The notes beneath the pieces are model-generated. The model had not been told where the DNA came from, ran no database searches, and was given only the letters and a program-made list of their open reading frames with translations. The position numbers were made by a program, and so were the translations under genes. Positions 33,810 to 44,836 of a stretch of DNA of 64,000 nt are shown one piece after another. Within the stretch, counting starts at the first letter, position 1; each line of letters begins with the position of its first letter. Origin of the DNA: Pedinophyceae sp. YPF-701 (taxonomy: Eukaryota; Chlorophyta; Pedinophyceae); NCBI GenBank assembly GCA_916048055.1, contig CAJZHL010000012.1, positions 496,001 to 560,000 on the forward strand, in the 5' to 3' direction.

Positions 33810-35850
33810 CGTGCAGGGGGGTCGGGCGCTGCGATCGTGCGTGCTGGTGCGGCGCGCGGCGTCAGCGAGGACGCTGGCGCACTGGGACGGGTTGTCGCGG
33901 AGGCGGCGGGGCAGCAGCGGCGGGATGTCGTTGGGGGTGTTGTTTGCACAGAGCATGTTGCGGTGACGACAGGCCACGTGTGAGCGGTGCGGTGAAGGTT
34001 TGGTTACAGCGGGAGTAGAGTCTGGATTGCAGGGCGCCGTCGCTGGGCGTTGGAGCCCCGTGGCAGCGCCCTGACGCCGCAGAGTGCTACGCAGCCCACG
34101 CGGAGACCGCGCCGAGGGCGAAAGCATTCATGGAGTCATATATAAGTTCGGGGAGCACACAGCGGGGGCGGGCCTCAACCCGTCCGCCAGACGCAGCTGC
34201 CGCAGCCTCGCCGCGCCAGTGTGCTGCCCCCTCCTGTGGCACGCGCCGTACGCGGGCCTGACCGGGCAATCTGTCCGGTGGCGGCCGAGACACGGCGCCA
34301 ACTACCACCAGCTGCCGCTTTTCGAGGCGGTGGAGGCCGTGCTGGTCGCCGTGGAGGGCCCGGGGTTGCCCCCAGCGTGCTGCCCCTCGGTCTTCTTCGT
34401 GGGACCTGCGCGCGACGATGGCGTCCGGTTCGTTGTTGCGGGGATGGACTGCTCGGGGGAGGTGCAACAGCCGCGAAATACGCCGCGACGCGTGCGCGGC
34501 CGGCGTGGGAAGGTCCAGGTCAGTTGCGGGTCGCGGCGTGCGGGCCCGGCGCACAGCGCGCCCGTCGGGCCGCGAGAGCTTCGCGGTCCGCAGTCCGACC
34601 GTGCAGGGCTCGTTCGATGGCCCGCGGAGCGGCGGAGCGGCGAGGAAATCGGGCCATGGTGAAGGTTGATGCCTCCTCGCGGACAGCAATGCGCGGGTGG
34701 GCGCACCGTTGGAGCCGAAGAAGTCCCAGACACCGAGGTCCGAGGGCGACGTGCAGAGCCCTGCGCGGAGGCGAGACGGGCGCGCGGGAGGCCGTCAGCG
34801 GCCGGCTGGGGTTTGGCGCTGCCTTGGATGGCTGTGTGAGTGCGTCGCACCTGGATGCCGGTTCTTGTGGACTTCCGGCTGCGAGGCGGAGGCGGTGGGG
34901 GACAGGGGCTGCAGCGAGTGCCAGCCGCTGTGCCCCGCCTGCGGATGAGCACTCGGGGCAAACGTGCAGCGTGTCGGTTGGGGGCACCTGCGACGGGGCG
35001 CGCGCAGCGGCGCAGGCATGTACCGCCGTCGCCCACGGCCGGCTCGTTGTTTACGGAGGGAGAGCCGCGAGCCGAGCACGGGGCCGGACGTCGCCCTCAA
35101 CGGCAGCGCGGCGGCCGGTTCGGGTCGTCCGATCGAGGCCGCGCTCGCCGCTCCCACGCGCGGGCTCGCACCTTCCAGCTGTTTCCACGGAACATGGCTG
35201 CTAACGCCGAGGTGAACGTTCCTTGCGGAACGGCTCCGTCGGGCTTCTTCGCCCCCTGCGAGCCTCCCTGCTCAGCCATGCTGCTTCTCGACGCCACCAG
35301 CGGTGCGGCGGGTGCCAAGCTGCACGAAACGCCCCGAGGCGGAACGTCGATGCTCTGCACCGGTCGGACAAGACCGGCAGGCGTCCTGAACGCGCTCCTG
35401 CGCGAAGCTGCAGCTCAACGTGCTGGGCCCTGCTAGGCGGTCCGTTCCTTGCGTCTAGCGGCGTCCCGAAGAGCAACGCCGTCTATTTCCGCAACTGCGA
35501 TGCCCGAATAATGCCGTGAAGAGCGAATGTGCCGGCCCAACGAGCCCCAGGGACCCGCGCGCCCCTCCCAACAACATCCCCTTTCTCAAGTCATGCGCCA
35601 GCTCATCGCACGTCAACCAGCCGAGTCTCACCAGCCACGTCACGAGCAACCAACCACGCGTCACGCGGCCCGAAACGATTCCCCCACACTCACATCTACG
35701 CCAGCCGCGGCACACCGCTTCAGGCTGGCCCGTGCGTGGCCGCCAGCGAGTTCAGAACCAATGAACCAAGACTAGCGTTGTTGTTTTTCAGCAACACGTG
35801 CAGCACCACGCACTCCTGCCCCACTTCACTTCTGAGCCCCTGGCCCGCTC
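33810..35850. other. 2-kb region without a supported gene
   Basis: This is the longest stretch I cannot assign. A TATATAAG box on the plus strand lies at 34140-34147. An open plus frame over about 34129-34500 includes FEAVEAVLVAVEG and VFFVGPARDD, but it has no recognisable family and no clear start. Overlapping minus frames are equally open and low-complexity. Around 35450-35830 base composition drops toward AT. It could hold one short unrecognised gene or a non-coding RNA. Confidence 0.4.
34140..34147 (+). promoter_or_regulatory. TATA box candidate
   Basis: TATATAAG stands out in GC-rich sequence. No protein gene was identified immediately downstream, so its target is unknown. It may serve a short unannotated transcript. 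Confidence 0.35.
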
Positions 35851-38800
35851 CTACTCCCTCACGACGACGTTGCGGTGCCACTCGGCAGTCAGCAGGCTCC
35901 CTGGGTTCTTCGTCGGGAAGTCGCGTTCCTGCATTGCCGCGTTGATGGACAGCACGAGGGCCGACCACACGTCGTCGCCGGGGCACGACACGTACACGTC
36001 GCCCTGGTCCGTGTCGAGGAGCAGGCGCTGGCCGGCGCTCTTCCGCTCGATCTGCGCGGTGTCGGGCGGCGGACGTCGTGAGCGGGGGTTGACTGCAACA
36101 GCGGGGCCAGGGCGTGTGTGCGTGCAGGGGTGCATGGGCCGCGCACCGTGAGGCCGCGCACGCTGTATTTCTTCGACCCGACGAGGCCCGACTTGTGCTT
36201 CAGCAGCACCGCCTGCCCCGGCCCGGACTCGAGCGTGAACTTCCCCTCCAGGACCTTGCCGGACGCCGCACGGACCAGCGTCACCGACTTCTGCACACAG
36301 CGCACCCGGAAGCACACGGACACAGTCAGCACGAGCAGCAGAACGAAGCGGCGCGCCGACGCGTACAAGCTCTCGGCACGACAACGACGACTCGTCGCTG
36401 GCAGCACTCCGCACCTTCAGGCTCGGGTGCTTCGCCATCCGCTTGTCCTCGCCCCGCACGGCCCTGAGCAGGTCCACCGCCATCGCCGGCCGCGGCAGCT
36501 GCAGCCGCGACAGCCCCTCCCGCGCGATGCCCATCATGGCCGTGCGGCGCCGCGCCTCGCTGTCCTCGCCCTCCGTGGGCTCCGCCGGCAGCCGCCACAC
36601 CGGCTGGGGCTTCTCTGGGGCCTCCGCGCGCGCAGGCTGCTCCACGGGCGGCGCCTCGGGCGACGTCGGCTGCCGTGGGCGCGTCGCCATGGCTCCCGGT
36701 GGCGACGGCGGAGACGCTGGCGCCGGAGCGCTGGCCGGCGGCGCGGTCGCTGGCGGCGTCGCGACCATGATCTCGGCGTCGCCCGGCCGGAGAGGGGAGC
36801 CAGCCGCGTCGCTGCGCATGCGCCCGATGGTCCGCCCGAGGGCCCCCGGGGGAGTGTTGGCCGCGGTCGCTGCGGCGGGGGTGATGTCCAGCGCGCCCGA
36901 GTCGTCGACGTCCCCGTGCAGCACGTTGACGTGCAGCGGCGGGACCTCCGGGGCGGCGGCCCCCCCGGGGGGGTGTTGTTCTTCCCCCTCCTGCGGGCCC
37001 TTGTGCTTCTCCCGCGCCGCCATGTCCGCGAGCGCCCGCTGGATCTGCTGCCGCCCGAGCTCGCCCTGCCGCGCCCCCGCGCCCCACGTCATCGTTCCCG
37101 GCCCGTTGAAGTTCGGCGCGCTCGTGGCCTCCCCCGGGACCGACGGCGTGCGCGGCCCGACCGTCGCGACCACGCCATCCTCCGCCGCCTCCTCCTCCGC
37201 GCCAGCCGACGCCCAATCGAGCCCCGGGAACTCCGCGGGCGCCTCGGACCCGGCCTTGAGCGCCAGGGCCGGCAGGTCCGAGTCGGCCTCCGCTGCGCTG
37301 GCGCCCGCCTTGTGCCGTGGGCGCGCGGCCGCCGGGAGCGTCGCGCCGCGCGCGGGGTCCGCGTCCTCCTTGATCGCCGGCGGCACGGCCATGTTCCGGC
37401 CGGACGTGCGGCGCTGGACGAGCGCCGACTGCGCGCCCGAGCTCGCCGCCGACGGCGACCCCTCCCCGCGCGACGGCGGCGCGTGGGACGCGGCCTTCGC
37501 GACGCGAACCTTCGGCGGAGTCGACCCCGCGCGCAGCTGGTGCCGCGCCGCGTACCCGCCGGCCGCCGCCGACGCCGACGACCGCGTCCCAGTCTCGGAG
37601 GGCGGGCCCTTGTGGTCGCTGCCGGGGGTGCGCGTCGCGTGGTTCGAGGCGCGCGAGACCGACGGGACGCGCGCCGTCGGGCTGCTGGGCGCGGCCGAGG
37701 ACTGCGACGGCGTCTTGCGCAGCGTGGGGCGCCCCGCGCTGTCGGTCGCGTTGCTGCCCGTGCGCTTGAGCGCGGGCTGCGGCGGCGAGGGGCGCGGGGA
37801 CCGCCCGGAGGGGGACTTCTGCGCGACCGTCGCGGCGCCGAACTTGACGTTCTTGCGCGCCGCGCTCGCGTCGCTCCGCCCGCTCACCTCGCGCTTCGGC
37901 GCCGCGCCCCCGCCCGCCGCCCGCGACGACGCCGCCTTCCTCGGGCCGGGCTTCGGCATGCCTAGGTCCGTCGCGGGGATGTTCACGAGCACCGCGAGCG
38001 CCTCGGCCGCGCGCTGCGGCACGGTGTTGTTTGACGGCTTCGCGTTGTGCGGCGCGCGCACCGCGCCCCCCTTTGCCGCGGGCGGGGGCCCGCGCGCGAT
38101 CGTCCCAGGCAGCTCCCCGCTCGTCACCGCCCACATCGCCCCGCCCGCCGCCGCGTCTGGCGGACCCCCCGCGCCCCGCCGGGACCCCACGCCGGGCCGC
38201 TGCGGGCTCCCAGACACCCCCGCTGCCGCCACCGGCGGCCGACTCCCCTCACGGCTCCCCCCCGGACTCCCCCGCTTGCTCGCGGCCCGGCTCGCGGCCC
38301 GGCTCGCGGCCCGGCTCGCCGCCCGGCTCCGCGCCCACTCCTTCTTCTTCTCCCGGTACACGGCGTCCTCCTGCTCCTGCCGCTCGCGCGCGTACTGATT
38401 CAGCGACTTGTGCCCGCCGGGCCCCCAGGCCTGCCGCGCGTCCCACCGCCGCGTCTCCTCGCTCGCGGCCTCGGGGTACCACGACATCGGCGCCCCCTTG
38501 GACGCCTTGCTGTGCATGCGCTCGCCCTCCTCGAGCCACGCCTGGACGGGGTTCCCGTCCTCGTCGACGCTCACGCGGCGCGACGCGGCCAGCGAGGTCG
38601 CGCGCGACCGCGTCGCCGTCGCGCTCCGGCCCTTCCGGCTGTACACCGACGGGTCCCGCGCGACCCCGCGCGTCGGCTGCTGGTTGGTCATCAGCTCCCG
38701 CTCCCACGGCATCATGCGCCCGCGGTTGCGGTTCGGGTCGTCGACCGACACCGCCCAGCGCGGGTCCGCGCCGGCCGTCCGCTGCGCGAGCTCCGACAGC

Positions 38801-41495
38801 TGCGGCTCGACGAACTTCGCCTTCTCGGCCTCGGGGTCGACGTCGACGCCGCGGCGGTGCAGCGAGCGAGCGCGCATGCGGTGGCCGTACGGCAGCGCGA
38901 CCTCCTTCTCGCGCCCGCGCCCGCGCCCGCGGCGCTCGCCCTCCTCCGCCGCGCCGTCCTTCTTCCCTTTCTTCCCCTTCTTCTTCGTCCCCTTCTTTCC
39001 CTTGGGTTTCTTCCCCTTGGCCTTCTTGACCTTGGGCTTCGCCGCGCGCGCGCCCGGCGCCGCCTCCGCCGCGATCTTCGCCTCGAGCGCCGACAGCTCC
39101 CTCCCCAGCTGCGCCGTGTACCCGCCCCCGGCCTTGAGCTGCTCCCGCAGCTTCCCAATCGTCTCTGACGCCTCCTGCGTGCGCAACTGCCGCGCCGCCG
39201 CGTCCACCTGCGCCGCCGCCGCGGCCCCGCGCCGGCTCGCCGCGCCGCCGCCGCGCCGCTTGAGCCCGCGCGCCTCCCGCTCCATCTCCTCCTGCTCCCG
39301 CTCGTACAGGTCCTTCAGCACGTCGTCCCACACCGCGTCGATCCCGAACTGCGCGTGGTTGTACGGGTCGTAGTGCGGCAGCGAACCCGCGCGCGACGGC
39401 CGCCGCGATCGCGAGCGGTCAGTGCGGCTCGCGACGCTGTCCCGCCGCAGGTGCTCGGGCTTGAGCGGGGACGGCGAGTGCCCGCGCCGCGACGGCATCG
39501 GCGAAATGCCGCGGGACGGGGCCCGGGACGCCGCGCGGGACGCCGCGCGGCTCCGCCCGCCGAACGCGCTCGCGGCGTCCGCGTCGCGCGTGTTCATCCG
39601 CGCCCCGCTGTACTCGCCAATGCGCGGAATCACCGCTGCGTCCGACCCGGGGCCGTACCCCGGCCGCGACCCGCGGCGCGACCGCGTCGACAGCGGGATC
39701 CCGTTCACGACCTTGTAGTCCCGCGACGCCGGGTCCAGCGCCATCAGCGCGTCGCGCGCGGTCGCCGAGTGCCGCAGGAGCGACTCCAGGACGCGGATGT
39801 CGATGTGCGGCATGCGGTCGCGGATCCCGTGGACCAGCGGCGTGAGGTTGCGCTCCCACGGCATCTGCCGCCCGATCGCCTCCCCGCCGCGCGTGCTGCT
39901 CCCGAACCCGAGCCGGTTGGACTCGAAGTGCGCGGCGAGGCGGATGGCGGCCACGGACGGCACGGCCGAGGCGCGCGAGGCCATGGACTGGATGGACCCG
40001 ACGGAGTCCGTGCTCTTCGAGCGCTTGAGGCCGCGGAGGCCGTGGACGCGGTGCGCGCCGGGGACGAGCACGCCCGGCTTGAGACCCCCCCCCTTGATCT
40101 TGTCGGGGTTGCCCACGTTGTACACCGTCTGCTGCGCGCGCGCCCCCCGGCCCATGTTCCGCCGCACGCGCTCCTCGTGGATCTGCTTCATCTTGTAGTC
40201 CACCTCCTGCAGCTTGCTCTGCAGCTCGTCGCGCGCCATCTGCCACGTCCACCCCGGCTCCTGCGCTAGCTCCTCTGCCCAGTGCGTGCGCTCCCGGGGG
40301 GTCGTCTTCGGCACGAACCCGTCCGAGAGCGGCCCGAACGACGGCGCCATCTTGTACCCGCGGTCGTCGCCCCACCGCTCGCGCAGCCACGGCTTCGCGT
40401 CCTCCGCGATTTGGCGCAGACTCTTGTGCGCCGCGCCGGAGCCGCGCCGCTTCCGCGCAGGGCCCTCCGCGCCGCCGTCGGGCGCGTCGCGGCGCGGGGC
40501 GTCGTGCCTCTGCTGCGGCGCGACGCCCGCGGGCGCGTCCGGGGACGCCTGCTGGCTCCCGATGCGCACCTGCACCATGGGCGACGGCGCTGCCTTCACC
40601 GGCGTGGGCGACAGCTGCGGGAGCCCGACGTCCGGGGACGTCGTGAGGTCCATGTTGCGGCTGAGGTCGACGTTCACGGCCGACGCGTCGGCCTCGTCGT
40701 CGTCGTCCGAGGCCGTGGTGGACGCGGATGCGTCGTCGTACTCCCGGGTGTGTCCGGGGGCGTGCCGGGGGGGTGTCGCGGCGGGGAGACCCCCCGGGGA
40801 CAGCGAAGCTTCGCCACCGGCGGAGCTCGACTGCGCCGGCCTCCCGCGTTTCTGCGGGCGGGAGGCGAGACGGCGGTCGCGCGGTGAGGGCGAGGGCGCT
40901 GGTGTCGACGTGGCAGCGGGTGGGGACGGGAGGGGGCGCACCGCAGCGCTGTTGCCGTTGGCGCTGATGTGGGAGATGTCGGTGCGGAAGAGCGAGGCGT
41001 CGCCGCTCGCGCCGGGGCGCCCTGCGGGCACCGAGGCTTGCGACTCGTTGACAGGGCCCGTGGCGAAGTCCTTGGTCGACACCGTGCCGCCCTGCGCGCC
41101 GTTTTCTAGCTGCACAGGCGCGGGGGAACCGGGGGCGTGCTCTGAGCGGAAGGCGTGGCCGGAAAGCGACCTGAGGAGGGTGCGGTAGCTGTCGTGGCCG
41201 CAGCTGGGTGCCGCGGGAGCCGGGACCGGGCGCGTCGCGGATGAGCGGTTGCGGTGGAGGAGGCGGTGCGCGCCGGGTCGGGGTTGGCGGGTACGGGGCG
41301 TGAGGGAGGCGCGGGGCAACCTAGCACGCGGGGCGCCCCTGACGGCCGCGTGAGGGCCGGACGGAGGCGCACCATCTTCTGGAACTTGTCTGCCGTCTTC
41401 TGCAAGCTATTCCACTTCTTCAGGAAGTCTTCGCTCAGTCCCGCGCGCCCCGCGGGCGTCGCGTTGGTTGCCGGTGCCATGCTGGGCGCCAGCAT
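35851..41495 (-). CDS. Giant disordered basic protein with SRAA and KGK repeats and a C-terminal PH-like domain
   Basis: Not recognised. Exon 1 (41373-41495) gives MLAPSMAPATNATPAGRAG and LSEDFLKKWNSLQKTADKF. A very long exon follows, best started at the phase-0 acceptor before LENGAQGGTVST. Two short exons finish the protein. Total length is about 1,800 residues. Visible pieces: HWAEELAQEPGWTWQMARDE with a coiled segment; the motif MPWERNLTPLVHGIRDRMP and a second MMPWERELMTNQQPT; a lysine block (KKAKGKKPKGKKGTKKKG); a tandem SRAA repeat (38279-38330); then a long serine/proline/alanine stretch. The last two exons (SVTLVRAASGKVLEGKFTL, then SAGQRLLLDTDQGDVYVSC and VWSALVLSINAAM) look like one beta-rich PH-like domain. 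A microtubule- or cilium-associated scaffold is plausible but unproven. The ATG at 41480 is an alternative start. Confidence 0.75.
38279..38330 (-). repeat. 12-bp tandem repeat encoding SRAA units
   Basis: On the plus strand the unit CTCGCGGCCCGG recurs about four times with small variation. It encodes consecutive Ser-Arg-Ala-Ala units in the giant minus-strand protein. Being a multiple of three, copy-number change would not shift the frame. Confidence 0.85.
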
Positions 41496-42525
41496 CGATG
41501 CGCGCCGCCAACTCCGAGCTCGTCACCTGCAGAAACGGCCGCCCGAGGGCGCAGAACCTCAGGAGACAGCCGCGAGGCCGATCAGGGCCGGAAGCCGCGG
41601 GTGCGCGGCGGAGAGCTGAGCAGCCGGGTGCGTGCTGTGCCTCAACAACCTCCGCGTGCCCTCTCTGGCCACCTGGGGGCCGGAACATGAGCACAGCGCG
41701 AGCGTTTGCGTCGCTCGTAGCTCGTCGAGCAAGGAGAGGACAGAAAACGGCGTGCTCTGGGCGTCATGCTGCCGTGGAGGGCCGGACTTGCTTCTAGGCA
41801 ACACTGGTGGAGCGCGCGCCGGGGGTGCGAGTGGGGGAGCGACGGAAGGTCTGCGGCCGCGCAGCAGCCCGTCAAGACCGTGTGTCGCCCGGGGCGGGCG
41901 GTCAGGGCCGCTGCTTGGCGCTGCGCGCCGCGAAAAGCGCAGGCAAGGCTTGTGTGCGCTTGCTTCGCCCCCTGCGCTCGTGCGAGCCGTTTCGTCGGGC
42001 TGCCGCTCGGCCGACGGAGCGACGGCGGTACTCACCGCTATCAATTTGAGTGCCACATGAGACGAAGGCGAGTTATTCACGCCAGGCTGCGCCAGCGGGG
42101 TGCGGGTCTCCTCGGTCGCGACGTGCTGCTTCGCGCGCGCTGGTTGGCCTCGAGCTACGCGACGTGCCAACGGCGCGTTCAAACAGAATCGTGCCGCGCA
42201 GTTCGCGCCGCCCCCATTGTCGCGCAGCGGCCCTCTGCGGCCACCACGGTGCTGGACAACCCACCGAACGTCAAGCTGCTCGTCAGCAAGGGTCAACAGC
42301 GCGAAACCGTCCACCGCGCCGCGCCCACGCCGCACGGTCCGTGACGCGAATCACACCACGGGACGTCCCAGCGCCCAACGCCGCAAACCCACCGAGGTGC
42401 GCGGAGAGAGCACGTGCACCGTTCCGGGACGGTGTTGTGCCACGCCACGCGAGGTCCGTTCGCGCCGCCACCCGCAAAATCGGGCACGCGGAGCCGACCC
42501 CTCGAAGCGCGGACCTCCGCTCGCT
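41496..42525. other. 1-kb spacer without a supported gene
   Basis: It lies between the start of the giant protein and the stop of the aldo-keto reductase, both on the minus strand, so it should hold the giant gene's promoter. Open frames on both strands are compositional, with no domain or splice support. Confidence 0.5.
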
Positions 42526-44115
42526 CTACGGGCACGGGTTCGGCCAGGCCCGGTGCACTGCGTCGATCCGCTCCACAACGCCATCAGGCAAACGGCCGCC
42601 CTCCGCCGCCGCGACCAGCTCTCGCAGCTGCGCGTTGTCCGACGCCCCGATCACCGCTGCCGCGACGCCCGGCCGCCCGAGCACCCAGCGCAGGGCCAGC
42701 TCCGTCGGACTGACGCCACACTCCCCCGCCACCCTGACGTACTCCCTCGTCGCCTCCACGACCGGGCGCCGCGCGCCGTACCGCGACTCCGCCTCCGCGT
42801 ACCGCCCCCGATAGCGGTTGAGCCGGTCCGTCGACCGCCCGCCGTGCTCGCAGAGGAACCCGGGGCCGTCCGACGGCCCGCTTGGTCCCCGGGGGACAAT
42901 TGCGCCCTGCAGGTACTTCCCCGAGAGCAGGCCCATCGCGAGGGGGCTGTACGCGAGCAGGCTGACGCCGGTCGCGTGGCACGCCTCCGCGGTCCCGGCC
43001 TCGTGCGTGCGGCACAGCAGATTATACGCGTTCTGAAGAGCCACGATTGGGGGGGTGTCCGAGGGGGGGTCTTCGTGGAGCCGGGTCCACTGAGCGACGC
43101 CCCACGGCGTCTCGTTGCTCAGGCCGACGTAGCGGACCTTCCCGGCGTCCACCGCGCGCGTCAACGCGTCGTACTGGTCCTCTATAGACACCGACGTGTA
43201 CGCCAACTCCGGCCTGCAGGGACAGCCGTGTTTCGCGGGTGACGTCGTGGGATCACGCAGGGTACGACGCGTCCGACCGCGCACCAGCGTTGTGGCTCAG
43301 GGTGCGCGCGGGCGCGGCTCGCTGCGCGCGCAGGGCGTCGGGGAGCGACGCCGTGCAAGGGCGTGCGGGTTCGGGGTTGGCGCACCTGTACTCGACCTCG
43401 CCGAACATGGGGACGTAGCGGTCCGGCCAGTGGATCTGGATGAGGTCGATGTGGTCCGTTCCGAGGCGCTGCAGCGACCCTTCGATCGCCGCTGCAATGT
43501 CCGCTGGCGACAGTGAAACGGGGCCGCCGCGGATCCAGTCCATCCCGCCCGGACCCGCAATCTTCGTGCACACGACGGCGCGGTCACGCGGTCTGCACGT
43601 GCGTGGCCAGACACGCTGCGCGGGGTCTCAGCGCGCGGCAACAGCGCGCGACGCATCTTGTGTCATGCAGACATCCTGCGCACCTCGTCTTGAGCCACCG
43701 GCCGAGGATTCGCTCCGACTCGCCGCTCGTCTCCACGCGCTGCGGTACCGGGTACATTTCCGCGGAGTCGAATGCGTCGATGCCTGCATGCACCGTGCGG
43801 CGGGACGACATCCCGATAATGTATCATCATGGGCACTGTGCGGGCATCACGTCGCTCAACGGAGACGCACCGGCCTCCCAGGCCTCGTTCAGCATCCGCG
43901 TGCTGGCCGCTTCGTCCAGCAGCTCGCCGAACAGCATGGTTCCGAGGCACAGGGACGACATTCGCAGCCCGGATGCCTCTCCTCCCACCGGGCGTGTCTC
44001 GATGGCTCTACATCGCCACTTGGACCTCGCGTGCCGTCCAACGTGCGATCTCGATCGCTGGAAGCGAGGACCGCGCACGCCTGCCGGTCCCAGGCCAAAT
44101 GCGCGGGTGTTGCTC
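42526..44115 (-). CDS. Tas-like aldo-keto reductase
   Basis: NAD(P)H-dependent oxidoreductase of the AKR superfamily, closest by motif to E. coli Tas-type proteins. Exon junctions are phase-consistent: LNEAWEAG joins GIDAFDSAEMYPVPQRVET, ILGRWLKTR joins PRDRAVVCTKIAGPGG, and MFGEVEYR joins PELAYTSVSIEDQYDALT. The catalytic tetrad is present as Asp and Tyr in FDSAEMYP, Lys in CTKIAG and His in IQIHWPD. Cofactor-side motifs GKVRYVGLSNETPWGV, ALQNAYNLLCR, LLAYSPLAMGLLSGKY and VAAAVIGASDNAQLREL follow. The barrel starts at GLRMSSLCLGTMLFGE. The true start codon is unclear: ATG at 44115 and at 44165 are both in frame, and the first ~60 residues do not look conserved. Substrate unknown. Confidence 0.88.
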
Positions 44116-44836
44116 ATTAGAAACTGTTCTCTCGTACTCTTGCCCAGCCTGCCCCGAGCGTCCAACTAAGGCGCGCCTAACTCAATCATCTTCCTACAGG
44201 CATGCGGATGCGCGCCCCGCGCGCCACTATTGAGGGCTACCGAGGCCCAGAGGCCGGCAGAGGAGGCCGCCTCCTTTGTCACGCGCACGTTGCGGTTCCC
44301 GGGGAATCCCGCGCAAACGCGGCGCCTAGAGCATGCGTCACGATCAGGCTTTGCCCGGCGCTCCGCGTCCGTGTCGGCAATGCCCTCCAGGGCCCGGCGC
44401 GGGGACAGGGGGGCCCTGAGAGCACAGGCACAACGCCGCTGCGCTCACACGGTGGGTAGAAACGGTCCGAGCAGGCGCCGCTGAACAGCGGGCGACGTCG
44501 CGCTGCACCTGCAAGCAAGCACGAGGCAGTGTCCGCGCGCCCACCGTCGCGTTTCACCCAGCACTAGGCCACGCTGCGCCGGGGCCGGGCCCTGCGCGCT
44601 GCCGGGCGCCGACTCGACAGCGTCGAAGCGAGCAGCCTACGCGTAGGCGCTTGTTCGATCGATTCCGGCCACCAGAACGGGAGAGATCATCGCCGTTTGA
44701 CAGCGGGCGCTGTTGGCGCCCTGCGCGCCCAAAGTGCTGGGGCGCCGTCGCCGTGCTTCCCTCTGGGCCCCAACATGCGCACGGCCTCGCGACAACTTGG
44801 TCCCTCCATCGCATAGATTTGCGGTCGTAGCTAGAC
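44116..44836. promoter_or_regulatory. Divergent promoter region (aldo-keto reductase / ORC2)
   Basis: The 0.7 kb between two genes pointing away from each other must include both promoters. No protein or RNA gene was recognised. The region is of mixed composition, with some lower-GC patches near 44130-44200. Confidence 0.45.

Noticed and set aside
36443-38398. Long plus-strand open frame (651 codons) opposite the giant minus-strand protein
   Set aside because: Compositional shadow from GC-biased codons; no domains, and the minus strand has splice-consistent exons and a C-terminal domain.
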